Origin: Mucilaginibacter pallidiroseus
Lineage (GTDB): Bacteria > Bacteroidota > Bacteroidia > Sphingobacteriales > Sphingobacteriaceae
NCBI RefSeq assembly: GCF_007846085.1
Contig: NZ_VOEJ01000009.1
Location: 1 to 64,000 of the forward strand
DNA length: 64,000 nt
Direction: 5' to 3'
The notes under the pieces are model-generated. The model searched no databases. It saw nothing but the letters and a program-made list of their open reading frames with translations, and had not been told where the DNA came from. Shown one piece after another: positions 52,635 through 62,276 of the stretch (position 1 is its first letter; every line of letters starts with the position of its first letter). Both the position numbers and the translations under genes were made by a program.

Positions 52635-54173
52635 TTAGTTATTTGCTATCAATCTATTATACGCTTTGCCGGCGTCAGGGCTTAAAGCCCTTTGATAAAA
52701 TGCTTGACTATTTTCTTTAAATGCGACATTAACACTCGCACTTGTGTAGATCATGTGCCCGGCTTCATAATAACTCTGTGTGATGTTTTTGCGCAATTGT
52801 TTACTCAAACCCAAGTGGTTTATAACGTATTTGGTGCTGCCAATCGGCGTAGCCAAATCGTAATAACCCCCAACAATGTTAACTTGGAAAGCCGGGTTAT
52901 TTTGAATAAGGCTTTTCAAAGCCACAGAGGCATCTGCATAACTGTTATTTGCTTGCGGACCGTAGTTCCAGCCACCCGTTGCATTAGTGGCCAAATAAGG
53001 CAAATTGTTAGTATACTTGAGCTGCTGCTTTACATATTTATTAAACGCATGAGTGTATCTATTCTTTACTTGCGCAATGCTGGGGTCGGCATTTTCTGTT
53101 TCGCCTGTAACGCGGCCATCAAAAGTACCCGTTACATTGCCGGTGCCGTTAAGCAGCAACTTGGTAAACTGCCTGTCGGTTATGCGTCCGTTTAGTGAGT
53201 CGACAGTGGCTTTACTCAAGCCTGTGAAATAGCTTAACGAGTCTATAATTTTTGATCTGAATTCAGTCGTGACATCATCGCCCTGGCTTAAAAATTTCTG
53301 ATAGCTGCCTTGTGCAAAGCAGGTTGCTTTGTCAATCAGTTGCGCTGGCGTAATACTTTCTAGGTCAGAAGGTAGCCTGCCATGATACCGGGCCGTTACA
53401 GCGAAGGTTGGCAGGTAATAAGCATAAGCTGTTTCGTTGCCCGGTTTAAAGCTGATAAGCTGGTAATTGATCGCCGGCGATATTAGCGTGATGCCGCTTA
53501 CCTTGATGTGCTTTTTGTTTATCAATTGCTGCGCTAAACCAATAGCGCGCAGGCCACCATAGCTTTCGCCCGCTAAAAATTTAGGGCTTTGCTGCCGGTT
53601 ATTTTTGGAAAGATAATCTTTAATAAATGCAGCTATTGATGCAATATCATCTTCGTAGTTAAAGAATAGTTTGGCTTCAACGCCATCTGCCGGGCGGCTG
53701 TAGCCCGTACCTACCGGGTCAATAAACACCAGATCGGTAAAGCCAAGCCACGATGCGGAGTTGTTCCCAATTGATCCCCTTTCATCGACCCTTACCGGGC
53801 CAAACGCACCCATGTGCAGCCATATTGATGCAGACCCAGGCCCACCATTAAATAAAAAGGTAATCGGGCGGTTTGCAGCGGTGTTGTCTTTTAAGGTGTA
53901 AGCTGTGTAAAAAATATTGGCTGTAACATTATCGGCTTTATATTTTATGGGCAAATACCCGGTGGTTGCATTATAGTTGATGTTTTTGTTATCCAGCGTT
54001 ATGCTGTGGCTTGTTGTTACCTGTGTAAAAGCTGCATACCCTGCTCTTACAAGTAATGTGTTTTTATCGGCAACCTTGGCCCATGAGCCAAATAGTACCG
54101 CTACAACAGCTGTAACAAAGGCGATAGCAACAAAACGAATATTAATGGTAAACAAAACGGTTGAACGGATCAT
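52635..54173 (-). CDS. S10 family serine carboxypeptidase-like peptidase
   Basis: A 512-residue exported peptidase with an N-terminal hydrophobic signal (FVAIAFVTAVVAVLFGSW). The oxyanion and catalytic motifs are LFNGGPGSASIWLHMG, and FLAGESYGGLRAIGLA with the nucleophile serine in GESYGG; a probable catalytic Asp lies in GGYYDLATP and the His in YEAGHMIY. Serine carboxypeptidases remove C-terminal residues; the bacterial branch is little studied. It lies 8 bases from the tRNA-Cys gene in the same direction. Confidence 0.9.
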   Translation of the reverse strand: MIRSTVLFTINIRFVAIAFVTAVVAVLFGSWAKVADKNTLLVRAGYAAFTQVTTSHSITLDNKNINYNATTGYLPIKYKADNVTANIFYTAYTLKDNTAANRPITFLFNGGPGSASIWLHMGAFGPVRVDERGSIGNNSASWLGFTDLVFIDPVGTGYSRPADGVEAKLFFNYEDDIASIAAFIKDYLSKNNRQQSPKFLAGESYGGLRAIGLAQQLINKKHIKVSGITLISPAINYQLISFKPGNETAYAYYLPTFAVTARYHGRLPSDLESITPAQLIDKATCFAQGSYQKFLSQGDDVTTEFRSKIIDSLSYFTGLSKATVDSLNGRITDRQFTKLLLNGTGNVTGTFDGRVTGETENADPSIAQVKNRYTHAFNKYVKQQLKYTNNLPYLATNATGGWNYGPQANNSYADASVALKSLIQNNPAFQVNIVGGYYDLATPIGSTKYVINHLGLSKQLRKNITQSYYEAGHMIYTSASVNVAFKENSQAFYQRALSPDAGKAYNRLIANN

Positions 54174-54424
54174 GAGATAAACAGGACAAAATAATTTTTT
54201 AATGGACGGCGCTTATGGCTTGCTGGGGGAATTAGCAACAACAGCTGCACATACCCATCATAGCCATGGGCATTCGCATTAAAAATTGATTATTTGAACC
54301 TTTATTTATCATTATTGATAGTGTGCCTGCCTTAGCAGACAAAGCAAAAGTATAGAAATATTTCATTGCTGCAAATTATTTCTATAAAAAAGGTAGACAT
54401 TGTAGAATATAATACCTTTTAAAC

Positions 54425-54919
54425 TCATTTACGTGGACTACTTTTCAGCTTTCTATGCCGTCTTACCTTGCGCAGCCGCCTATGGCGATATATGATTTTT
54501 ATCAACTGATCGTAACCTGTAGTGAATCTTCCTTTTACGCTGGCAACCGGCAGGCCAAGCACCGCAAGCAGGGCAATGGAGGCCGATGTGCCTAATGCAC
54601 CACCATAGCCATTAAAAAACTTACTGGTATTTAAATAGATGATGCAAAATATAAATGCAGCTAACGAAAGCTTAAAATAGCTGGATAGTAACCTTGAAGA
54701 TACCATGCCTATAAAAGAGCAGCCTATAAATACAACCGGGATATTTTTAACAAGGTAGGCGTTTAAAATGTGCGGAAAGACGTAGAATAAACCGGCTACC
54801 AGTAGTGACAATGCTGTTGATGCCCTTACCGGCCCTTGCTTTAAACGCTCGCTTACAAAAAATGTGAGGCATGATGAAACTGCGCCAACTGCAATTAAAA
54901 CTATTGCGTTATAATCCAT
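54425..54919 (-). CDS. Hypothetical membrane protein, paralogue of the upstream gene
   Basis: A 164-residue protein with about five hydrophobic segments. GAVSSCLTFFVSERLKQGPV, FIGMVSSRLLSSYF and SKFFNGYGGALGT align closely with segments of the gene at 54909, showing a duplication. The C-terminus is strongly basic (YRHRRLRKVRRHRKL). No known family recognised. It overlaps the upstream gene by 11 bases, so translation is coupled. Confidence 0.8.
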   Translation of the reverse strand: MDYNAIVLIAVGAVSSCLTFFVSERLKQGPVRASTALSLLVAGLFYVFPHILNAYLVKNIPVVFIGCSFIGMVSSRLLSSYFKLSLAAFIFCIIYLNTSKFFNGYGGALGTSASIALLAVLGLPVASVKGRFTTGYDQLIKIIYRHRRLRKVRRHRKLKSSPRK

Positions 54920-55484
54920 AGCTCGACATGATGAATAAACAAAGCGATGCCATTACCACACCCGCAAATGCCAGCAGGCCAAGTTTGCCACCCATGCCCT
55001 GGAACAGGCTTTTTGAAAGCACCAGCAAGATGCCGGCAAAAAAGCTGGCCGCAAATACAAACAAAAAGCCGTTGGCCACCTTTACGCCCGACATGCCTAT
55101 AAAAGCCCCGCAGTAAACTGCAGGTGGCAAATGCTTTAAATAGGCCGACTTTTGATTTAGCGCGGGCAAAAAAGATGCAATCAACCCTACAGTTGCGGCG
55201 CCAATTACCGGCCCCAGGCCCAATTTATTGTTAATGTAATAAGAACTTACTGCCCCAACAGGTATCCAGAGCGCTACAAGTATGTGCTCATACAAATGAT
55301 CGTCATAGTGCAGGGGTTGTTTTACATGGGCAACAAGCATTAGTGCAGACAGCACGATAACCACCGCACAAACTATATTCGATTGCAGGTTTTCCCTGAC
55401 TATCATAAAAAGAAAAAGCACCTGTATGGCAACCATCAGCCAAATGGTTATCCATCTGTTTACTTTACGCCTGCTTAAATTCAC
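54909..55484 (-). CDS. Hypothetical membrane protein, paralogue of the downstream gene
   Basis: A 191-residue protein with about six hydrophobic segments. VGAVSSYYINNKLGLGPVIGAATVGLIA, YCGAFIGMSGVKVANGF and SKSLFQGMGGKLGLLAFAGV are the counterparts of those in the next gene. N-terminal segment is longer by one helix pair. No function is apparent; the two may form a hetero-oligomer. First gene of the pair. Confidence 0.8.
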   Translation of the reverse strand: MNLSRRKVNRWITIWLMVAIQVLFLFMIVRENLQSNIVCAVVIVLSALMLVAHVKQPLHYDDHLYEHILVALWIPVGAVSSYYINNKLGLGPVIGAATVGLIASFLPALNQKSAYLKHLPPAVYCGAFIGMSGVKVANGFLFVFAASFFAGILLVLSKSLFQGMGGKLGLLAFAGVVMASLCLFIMSSYGL

Positions 55485-55549
55485 TTAATTGCATTTTTTG
55501 GCAAAGCTAATTAAGCTGGAGAAAATCGGGTAAATTTTTAACAAATAGC

Positions 55550-55579
55550 AAAAGCGCCCCGGCAAAACGGGGCGCTTTT
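55550..55579. terminator. Strong intrinsic terminator
   Basis: AAAAGCGCCCCG (55550-55561) pairs perfectly with CGGGGCGCTTTT (55568-55579). It ends the SDR gene on the minus strand and may also act on opposite transcription. Confidence 0.9.
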
Positions 55580-55581
55580 AT

Positions 55582-56469
55582 TTAAAAATATGATTGTTCC
55601 ATATCCTGTATCAGCCCTATACCCGTAGGTTTCCAGCCCAGGGTATCACACGTTATCTGGTTGGATGAAGGACTATTGAACGATGCAAAGTGAGCAAACC
55701 AGGTAAAATGTTCTTTAGCTTTATCGGGATTAAGGCTTACCAGCGGCAAATGCAGGTGCTTACTGATGGCTTGGGCAATTTCCCGAAATGCAATTCCCTC
55801 TTCGCCAACGGCATGGAAAACCCTTTGCGCGGGTTGCTGCTCAATTACCAGGCGGTAAACTTTGGCTGCATCACTACGGTGTACCGCAGGCCATTTATTC
55901 AGTCCGTCGTTTATATAACCCGATTTACCCTTTTCCTTACTTATACCAATAACCATCGGCACAAAACCATGGTCGCCGGCATCATGCACCGATGAGGGCA
56001 GGCGAACAATGTAGGCATTAACGCCATTTGCTGCAGCCGCTATAGCTGCCTCTTCAGATGCTGCTCTTGGAATCTCTTCTGAGTTTGCAGGCAAGGCATC
56101 GTTTTCGTTAACTACCCTACCAAGTTGAAGCAGGCCCACACCCGAAGTAATAACCAAAGGTTTATCAGTGCCTTTCAGCGCTTCGGCAAAAGCCGTTATC
56201 ACACGTCGGTCGTCTTCACAATTTTGCTTATATTTCGAAAAGTCATGATTAAAATCCGTGTGGATAACCGCATCGCACTCTGCTGCACATTTGGTGATCA
56301 CCTCAATGTCGTTCACATCTCCCTGATAGGCCTCCGCCCCAGCCTGCTGCAGTTTTTGAACTGCGCTATCACTCCTTACTAAACCAAGCACTGTATGGCC
56401 TGCTGATAATAATTCATTCACAACTGCCGAACCTACAAAACCCGAGGCTCCTGTAACAAATACTCGCAT
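55582..56469 (-). CDS. NAD-dependent epimerase/dehydratase-family (extended SDR) protein
   Basis: A 295-residue protein starting MRVFVTGASGFVGSAVV, with the start set at 56469; a longer frame adds eight unlikely residues. The Rossmann motif GASGFVGS is of the atypical/extended SDR type. The usual YxxxK catalytic pair is not evident (HTDFNHDFSKYKQN and PRAASEEAA occupy the region), so it may be a reductase of the NmrA-like kind. It may be controlled by the Crp-type regulator gene upstream (74 bases). Confidence 0.86.
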   Translation of the reverse strand: MRVFVTGASGFVGSAVVNELLSAGHTVLGLVRSDSAVQKLQQAGAEAYQGDVNDIEVITKCAAECDAVIHTDFNHDFSKYKQNCEDDRRVITAFAEALKGTDKPLVITSGVGLLQLGRVVNENDALPANSEEIPRAASEEAAIAAAANGVNAYIVRLPSSVHDAGDHGFVPMVIGISKEKGKSGYINDGLNKWPAVHRSDAAKVYRLVIEQQPAQRVFHAVGEEGIAFREIAQAISKHLHLPLVSLNPDKAKEHFTWFAHFASFNSPSSNQITCDTLGWKPTGIGLIQDMEQSYF

Positions 56470-56543
56470 AATTTCTATTTTTGTTAAGCACAAAAAACGG
56501 TAACGGCGGGCTCAAAAACGTGGTCATTTGACCAATGTTTACA

Positions 56544-57122
56544 TCAGCGCAAAAGCTGCGCGTGGCGCAGGCGTGTTAATGTTTTCAAGGAGATACCCAG
56601 GTACGATGCTATCATGTGCAGCGGCAGTCGCCCCAGTAATTTAGGGAAGCTGCGTACAAATTCCTCATATTTTTCCTCGGGAGATGCGCTCAGTGCCGTC
56701 ATTACACGCCTGCGGTTATAGTATATATTTCGTGATATAACTTGCTGCGAAAAATGCTTTAGCAATGGATATTCCTGCAGCATACTATCAAAGTCGGCTT
56801 TGGCCCAAAGCAGTACCTCACTTGGCTCAACTGCCCCAATGTTTGATATCGCGGGCGTGCCGTTATCATAGCTTTCCACATCAAGTGTCCAGCTAAGCTC
56901 GGGCGCAAATTGCAGTACATGCTCACTACCGTTTGCGGCAACACCATAATTGCGCAGCAAGCCGCTTACTACAAATATTTTGTTGCGGCAAACCTCTCCT
57001 GCTCTTACCAGCAATTCGTTGCGCTTAAGCGTTTTGGCACATGCCAGGCTACTGATATGCTCCACGCTTGCAGCAGGCATACCTGTTTGGCTTATGATGT
57101 ATTCTTCAAATTTGTCGCGCAT
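56544..57122 (-). CDS. Crp/Fnr-family transcriptional regulator
   Basis: A 192-residue regulator. The cyclic-nucleotide-binding-like domain (about 10-120) has FVVSGLLRNYGVAANGSEHVLQF and the C-terminal helix-turn-helix LPLHMIASYLGISLKTLTRLRHAQLLR is of the usual Bacteroidota Crp type. No Fnr-type iron-sulfur cysteine set is visible. The gene is upstream of an SDR gene on the same strand and divergent from the histidine kinase at 57347. Confidence 0.88.
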   Translation of the reverse strand: MRDKFEEYIISQTGMPAASVEHISSLACAKTLKRNELLVRAGEVCRNKIFVVSGLLRNYGVAANGSEHVLQFAPELSWTLDVESYDNGTPAISNIGAVEPSEVLLWAKADFDSMLQEYPLLKHFSQQVISRNIYYNRRRVMTALSASPEEKYEEFVRSFPKLLGRLPLHMIASYLGISLKTLTRLRHAQLLR

Positions 57123-57346
57123 AATGCTAAGCTACAAAATTACATAGTTTTTGGTTATAGATAAACTTTGGGCATCCGTCTATATAATTACTGAAATCAT
57201 CTATTACGGCATTTTATTAAGAAAAAAGTTAGCTGTTTTGTAGCATCCCTTTGAGATGGGATTTAGTTGATTACTGTTTTGAAACGGTAAGGTGCGTTTT
57301 GCCTGAGAAACAAAACGCACTATTTTTATCTCCAATTAACCAAGCA

Positions 57347-58396
57347 ATGATCCTTTCAAGTATAAAAAAGGTTTTTCTTTCGGCCCATTTGTACGTTGCT
57401 ATTGCTTTAATTGCGTTTGCTTGTTTCCCGCTTGCCTGGCCGGTTAAATTGCCACGGGAGTTTTGGACAATGCAAGTACTGATTCACATTTTTTGGGCCG
57501 GGCTTTTCTATTTAAATTATTTGCTGCTTGCTCCGCTGCTGCTTTACAAGAACAGGGTGATTCCTTTTTTGCTGATTATGCTGTTTGCGTTGGTTGGCGT
57601 GTTGTATTTTAATACCTGGCTGGATGATGTAACCGGCTCAAGAGAAGCAATTCTTAAAGCTTTCAACAAAAAAAACAACGACGAGAATTGGAACGAAGAT
57701 TACTGGGCAATTATATCGGCACTGGTAATATTGGGTGTAAGCTCTATCCTGGCCATCTCCAAAAAAATAAAAATGGATCAGGATGCCTTTCAGGCAACCG
57801 AGCAGGAAAACATATCTACCGAACTGTCTTTCTTAAAAGCACAGATAAATCCACACTTCTTTTTCAATACCCTGCATACCATATACGCCCTTACCGACAC
57901 CAACACGGCGGCGGCAAAAGATGCCGTTTATACGCTGTCGCACATGATGCGGTATGTGATATATGACACCAAAAATGATCTTACTACCCTGGAAAAGGAA
58001 ATTAAGTTTATTGATGACTTTATAAAACTGATGAAGCTGCGCCTCTCAAACAACGTTCAAATTATATTTGAGCGGCCAGATAATTTAAAAAATTACGAAG
58101 TAGCGCCGATGCTGCTCTTACCTTTTGTTGAGAACGCTTTTAAACATGGCCTAAGCGATGTACAGCCCAGCTATATTTATATTGACATAAGCGAGCAGCA
58201 AAACGCGTTGGTATTTGAAATAAAAAACTCCACATTTGAAGAAAAATCAAAGTATCTGGAAGAAAGCAACGGCATCGGTATTGCCAATACCAAACGCAGG
58301 CTCGACCTGCTGTATACGGGCCGTTATACCCTGGCAATCGATAACGACACTCATTCCCACGAGTTTACTGTTAAGCTTACTTTTAACCTCAAATGA
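57347..58396 (+). CDS. LytS/YehU-type sensor histidine kinase
   Basis: A protein of about 349 residues. The start at 57347 places the first of four membrane segments at the N-terminus; a longer frame adds 32 residues without family support. The cytoplasmic part has the His_kinase signature LKAQINPHFFFNTLHTIYAL with the phosphorylated His, and the ATPase part with PMLLLPFVENAFKHGL and GIGIANTKRRLDLLY. Such kinases phosphorylate LytTR regulators. Its end overlaps the next gene by 4 bases. Confidence 0.93.
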   Translation: MILSSIKKVFLSAHLYVAIALIAFACFPLAWPVKLPREFWTMQVLIHIFWAGLFYLNYLLLAPLLLYKNRVIPFLLIMLFALVGVLYFNTWLDDVTGSREAILKAFNKKNNDENWNEDYWAIISALVILGVSSILAISKKIKMDQDAFQATEQENISTELSFLKAQINPHFFFNTLHTIYALTDTNTAAAKDAVYTLSHMMRYVIYDTKNDLTTLEKEIKFIDDFIKLMKLRLSNNVQIIFERPDNLKNYEVAPMLLLPFVENAFKHGLSDVQPSYIYIDISEQQNALVFEIKNSTFEEKSKYLEESNGIGIANTKRRLDLLYTGRYTLAIDNDTHSHEFTVKLTFNLK

Positions 58397-59145
58397 CCAT
58401 TAATTGCATAGCGGTAGATGACGAGCCGATTGCGCTTAAACACATCACCTCCTACATCGAGCAAACCTCTTTTTTAAAATTGAACAACTCGTTCGGTAAT
58501 GGGATTGATGCGCTCAAATGGGTACAAAGCCACCCGGAGCTTCAGCTGATTTTTCTTGATATAAGAATGGCCGACCTGAGCGGTATTGAAATGGCAAAAA
58601 TAATTGAACAAACCAGCCGCAAAAAGAACTTGCGCATTGTGTTTACAACGGCCTATGATCATTACGCATTAGAAGGCTTCAGGGTGGATGCGCTCGACTA
58701 CCTGCTTAAACCGTTTAGCTTTGTTGATTTTAGCAAGGCAGCAGCAAAGGCTTATGATTATTTTATGCTATTGGCCAGCAGCGGAAATAGCCAGGCACAG
58801 CCAACAGCGATAAGTCCGCCTCAAAAAAACTACATCTATCTTAAAATTGATTTTCAGCTGGTAAAAATTGATACAGGGGAGATACTATACATAGAAGGGC
58901 TTAAAGATTATGTAAAGCTTTATCTAAAAAACCTCGATAAACCTATGCTTACGCTTACCAGCCTTAAAAATTTGGAAGAAAAGCTTTCTCCACTAGGTTT
59001 TCTGCGTTTGCACCGCTCGTTTATTGTATCGAAAGGAGCAATACGATCGGTAACCAAAAACTCCGTACAAATTGGCGAAACCGTAATACACGTATCCGAG
59101 CAGTATAAAGAAACGTTCGCTGATTTCTTGAAGGAGTGGAACTAA
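58393..59145 (+). CDS. LytTR-family response regulator
   Basis: A 250-residue regulator. The receiver domain shows VDDEPIALKHITSYIE, the phospho-acceptor Asp in LIFLDIRMADLSG and the Lys in YLLKPFSF; the C-terminal LytTR DNA-binding domain shows ILYIEGLKDYVKLYL, LEEKLSPLGFLRLHRSFIVS and KNSVQIGETVIHVSEQYKE. It is the partner of the overlapping kinase. Target genes unknown. Confidence 0.94.
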   Translation: MTINCIAVDDEPIALKHITSYIEQTSFLKLNNSFGNGIDALKWVQSHPELQLIFLDIRMADLSGIEMAKIIEQTSRKKNLRIVFTTAYDHYALEGFRVDALDYLLKPFSFVDFSKAAAKAYDYFMLLASSGNSQAQPTAISPPQKNYIYLKIDFQLVKIDTGEILYIEGLKDYVKLYLKNLDKPMLTLTSLKNLEEKLSPLGFLRLHRSFIVSKGAIRSVTKNSVQIGETVIHVSEQYKETFADFLKEWN

Positions 59146-59425
59146 AAGGCAATCAAGTAAAACAGAGCAATAAATTAAATCACTCTCATATTGAATTTTA
59201 AAGCGTTGCTTTACTTAAGCAAAAACCGAATACTTTAAATTGATTGTGTCGCAGGTAACTTATAAGCTATTTGATAACAGCGGTTTAACGCTTTCTGCAT
59301 ACTTCATTTACATCGCCGTTAATTTTTAACAGTTCCAATATGAAAGTAAAGTAATTGTGCATTTATGTGTTAACATGTCCATTTGCTTAACAAAATGGTA
59401 ATATTAATTACATTTGTCCGTAACC

Positions 59426-59433
59426 TATTTTTG
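59426..59433 (+). promoter_or_regulatory. -7 box abutting the 59438 start codon
   Basis: TATTTTTG fits TAnnTTTG and ends four bases before ATG 59438. No -33 TTG at the usual distance was found. Likely leaderless transcript if used. Confidence 0.45.
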
Positions 59434-59437
59434 TGCC

Positions 59438-59680
59438 ATGCAAAACCGTGACTTACCCATTTACGCTATTGTAGAGCTTTTATTACGAATTGCAACCGAG
59501 CGGAAAGACGTGGGGGATTACAAAAACCATCACTTTGACGACAATGGTGTAACTGTTACGACAACCTTTGGCAGAATAATTTTCTCGACAGAATTAATTG
59601 CGAGGCAGTTTTTGGTACCCGAGCAAGTGAGCTATATCGAAATTAAGGAAGCACAGGCTACATTCGAGCCTATGCTGTAA
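59438..59680 (+). CDS. Small hypothetical protein
   Basis: An 80-residue soluble, slightly acidic protein starting MQNRDLPIYAIVELLL. A Met eight residues upstream lies before the promoter box and is unlikely. The middle contains KDVGDYKNHHFDDNGVTVTT. No family recognised. Single gene, between the LytTR regulator and the convergent oxidoreductase. Confidence 0.7.
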   Translation: MQNRDLPIYAIVELLLRIATERKDVGDYKNHHFDDNGVTVTTTFGRIIFSTELIARQFLVPEQVSYIEIKEAQATFEPML

Positions 59681-59722
59681 CCTCTACTTTATTATAGTTA
59701 CGTTTTGGTGCTATGGTTATTG

Positions 59723-61069
59723 TTAATACCCGCTATCATCGAGCGCGAAAGTGTTTTTGCGTTGCTTCCATTTCCCTGCGGTAAAATCAGGAAACGCCAG
59801 CGTTTTATTTCCCTCTTTTATAGATTGGGTTGATAAAGGTGCAATAACACTCATGGTAACTGAATCATAAACATCTATCGGCGTTTGCTTCCTTTCCTTA
59901 ACGGCCAGAATAAAGGCGTTAAATACAAACCAGTCCATACCACCATGCCCCGCGCCTGCAGCTTCGGCCGAGTATCGCTTCCAAAGTGGATGGTCGTATT
60001 TTTCAAACCATTCTTGCGCAGGATCCCAAACGTCATCTTTTTTGGATTGATGATCGATATAAATACTTCTATTAACATCCATCCATATACCCTTTGTGCC
60101 GTCGATACGAAAGCCTAATGAGTACGGCCTTGGCAAGTGCACATCATGCGTTAGTAATACTGTTTCGCCATTGGCACAATTGATCATGGTTTGGGTAATG
60201 TCGCCGTTCTTATAATTGATCTTTGCATTTTTGTTACCAGGCGCCATTTCTTCTACATAAGCTGCCAGTCCCCTCGCCTTTGAGCTAAAGGAAACAATAC
60301 TGGTAAACCGGTTACCTGCGTTGATATCAATATAATGCATACAAGGGCCGGCACCATGTGTAGGATATAAATCGCCATCCTGGTCTATGTTAAATTGCGT
60401 ACGCCACTGTGCTTCGCTTAGCGCATTTGGGCCGTATTCAACACCGCCGCCGTAGTAACGCTTACCATCATTAAACAGTACGTTACGCAAATTATGCTGA
60501 TAGCCCCCTTCAACATGTACCACCTCGCCAAATAACCCCTGGCGTGTCATGTTCAAAGCAGCCATCACATCACGGCGATAGCAAACATTCTCAAGCGTCA
60601 TGTAAGGCATTTTGGTTCTCTCGGACGTGCGTACAATATCCCAGTGCTCATCAACCGTTAAGCCGGCAATAACTTCGCAGCCCACATATTTACCCGCCTT
60701 CATCGCATCAACAGATTGCGAATGGTGGAACTGCCATGGCGTGGCAATAATTACAGCATCAATATCTTTCCGTTCCAACAGTTCTTTATAAGCATCTACA
60801 CCGCCTGTGTATTCTGTAGCCTTAGGTCTACCCTTTTTTGCAATGTATTCGCGGCAAATTTTTAGCGAACTTTCCTGCGTATCGCAAATAGCAACAATTT
60901 CAACATCATCGCGCAGACAGCCTTCGCCAATGTGGCTCATGCCACGTGCACCAACGCCAATGTAGCCCAAGCGCACTTTATCTTTTACGCCGGCAAACAA
61001 AGTGCCTGCGGGTAAAATAGTAACTCCAGCAGCTACAGCACCTGTCTTTATAAAATCTCTTCTTTCCAT
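59723..61069 (-). CDS. Gfo/Idh/MocA-family oxidoreductase, Tat-exported
   Basis: A 448-residue NAD-dependent oxidoreductase with a Tat-type signal (RRDFIKTGAVAAGVTILP). The Rossmann part has GYIGVGARGMSHIGEG and the family EKP-like region is replaced by AGKYVGCEVI, while YRRDVMAALNMTRQG and the C-terminal half with GGVEYGPNAL, GIWMDVNRSIYIDH follow. Tat export means it carries its cofactor to the periplasm; related proteins of the phylum act on glycans, some as NAD-dependent glycosidases (GH109-like). The sequence does not decide between these roles. 33 bases after galM, same strand. Confidence 0.88.
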   Translation of the reverse strand: MERRDFIKTGAVAAGVTILPAGTLFAGVKDKVRLGYIGVGARGMSHIGEGCLRDDVEIVAICDTQESSLKICREYIAKKGRPKATEYTGGVDAYKELLERKDIDAVIIATPWQFHHSQSVDAMKAGKYVGCEVIAGLTVDEHWDIVRTSERTKMPYMTLENVCYRRDVMAALNMTRQGLFGEVVHVEGGYQHNLRNVLFNDGKRYYGGGVEYGPNALSEAQWRTQFNIDQDGDLYPTHGAGPCMHYIDINAGNRFTSIVSFSSKARGLAAYVEEMAPGNKNAKINYKNGDITQTMINCANGETVLLTHDVHLPRPYSLGFRIDGTKGIWMDVNRSIYIDHQSKKDDVWDPAQEWFEKYDHPLWKRYSAEAAGAGHGGMDWFVFNAFILAVKERKQTPIDVYDSVTMSVIAPLSTQSIKEGNKTLAFPDFTAGKWKQRKNTFALDDSGY

Positions 61070-61102
61070 ATTTTAATGATATCTTTTTGTTTATTTATAC
61101 CG

Positions 61103-62182
61103 CTATCCAATCGCATCGAGCCTAAACTCATAAATGGTGCGGCTTTTATAAAATTGCCCGGGTTGCAAGATAGTGCTTGGAAAATGGGGTTTGTTCGGTG
61201 CATCCGGGTATTGCTGTGTTTCCAGGCAAAAACCGTGGCGCGGCCCATAGTATGCATTATCCTTACCTGCTACAACGTTTAAAAAATTGCCTGTGTATAA
61301 ATGAACAGCGGGCTCCGTAGTGTACACGGCCAATGTTCGCCCCGACTCCATATGCGCTGCACGGGCAGCTAACTTCAGTTCATTTGAATTTTTGTTTTTT
61401 ATAACCCAACTATGGTCGTAACCATGCCCCAATGCAAGTTGCTCATCTACAGCATTTATTTGGGCGCCTATTTTTTTACCCGCTGTAAAATCAAAGGGCG
61501 TACCGCCGGTTTCTGCAATACTGCCGTTAGGCACTTGCGTTGCATTAACTGGCAGGTAATGTGTGTGCGGCATAAAAAGGTAATGCCCCTCAATACAACC
61601 GCTGTTATGGCCGGCTAAATTAAAGTAAGTATGCTGTGTTAAGTTAATTAAAGTTGTTGCATCGGTAAAGGCTGTGGTATCGATAATAAGCTGGTTATCA
61701 TCATTAAGCGTATAAATAATCTTAACAGATAAGTTTCCGGGGAAACCTTCTTCGCCGTGTGGGCTCAGGTATTCGGTTTGTATAGCTGGCAAACCAACAT
61801 TATCGACAAACGCCGCCTTCCAAACCCTTTTATTAAATCCAACTTTACCACCATGATGGTGGTAACCGCCATCAGTCACATTAAGCTGATGTTGTTGCCC
61901 GTTCAGTTTAACCTGCCCGCCCGCTATGCGATTGGCAAAACGGCCAACCATACCGCCCATGTAATACTTATCGTTAATATAATCGTCCAGGTGATCGTAG
62001 CCAAGTACTATATCCTCAACGTTGCCCCGGCGATCTGCGGTTTGTATACCAATGATAGTCGACCCAAAATTACTGAGCGTTACAGTTGTGTTTTGGCGGT
62101 TAGTTAGGCTGTATTGATATACCTCCATCCCATCGGCCTCACCCCAGTATTTTTTGTCGCTTTTATTTTGTGTCATCATCAA
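61103..62182 (-). CDS. galM: Aldose 1-epimerase
   Basis: A 359-residue mutarotase interconverting alpha and beta forms of aldoses such as glucose and galactose. Family marks are LSNFGSTIIGIQT, GRFANRIAGGQVKLNG, DGGYHHHGGKVGFNKRVW, LTQHTYFNLAGH with the catalytic His, and FCLETQQYPDAPN with the catalytic Glu. No signal peptide. Likely cotranscribed with the Gfo/Idh/MocA gene downstream. Divergent from the LacI-type gene. Confidence 0.94.
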   Translation of the reverse strand: MMMTQNKSDKKYWGEADGMEVYQYSLTNRQNTTVTLSNFGSTIIGIQTADRRGNVEDIVLGYDHLDDYINDKYYMGGMVGRFANRIAGGQVKLNGQQHQLNVTDGGYHHHGGKVGFNKRVWKAAFVDNVGLPAIQTEYLSPHGEEGFPGNLSVKIIYTLNDDNQLIIDTTAFTDATTLINLTQHTYFNLAGHNSGCIEGHYLFMPHTHYLPVNATQVPNGSIAETGGTPFDFTAGKKIGAQINAVDEQLALGHGYDHSWVIKNKNSNELKLAARAAHMESGRTLAVYTTEPAVHLYTGNFLNVVAGKDNAYYGPRHGFCLETQQYPDAPNKPHFPSTILQPGQFYKSRTIYEFRLDAIG

Positions 62183-62276
62183 GATAGTGGCAAAGCTCCC
62201 TAACGGCGGCTCGTGACCCTTTGATATTGTTTTTTGAAGTTATTGAATTGAGTTGGCGCACACATTATTTAATATT

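Noticed and set aside
55582-56469. Functional UDP-sugar epimerase
   Set aside because: The catalytic YxxxK pair expected for UDP-sugar epimerases is not seen; only a general NAD-binding SDR call is supported.
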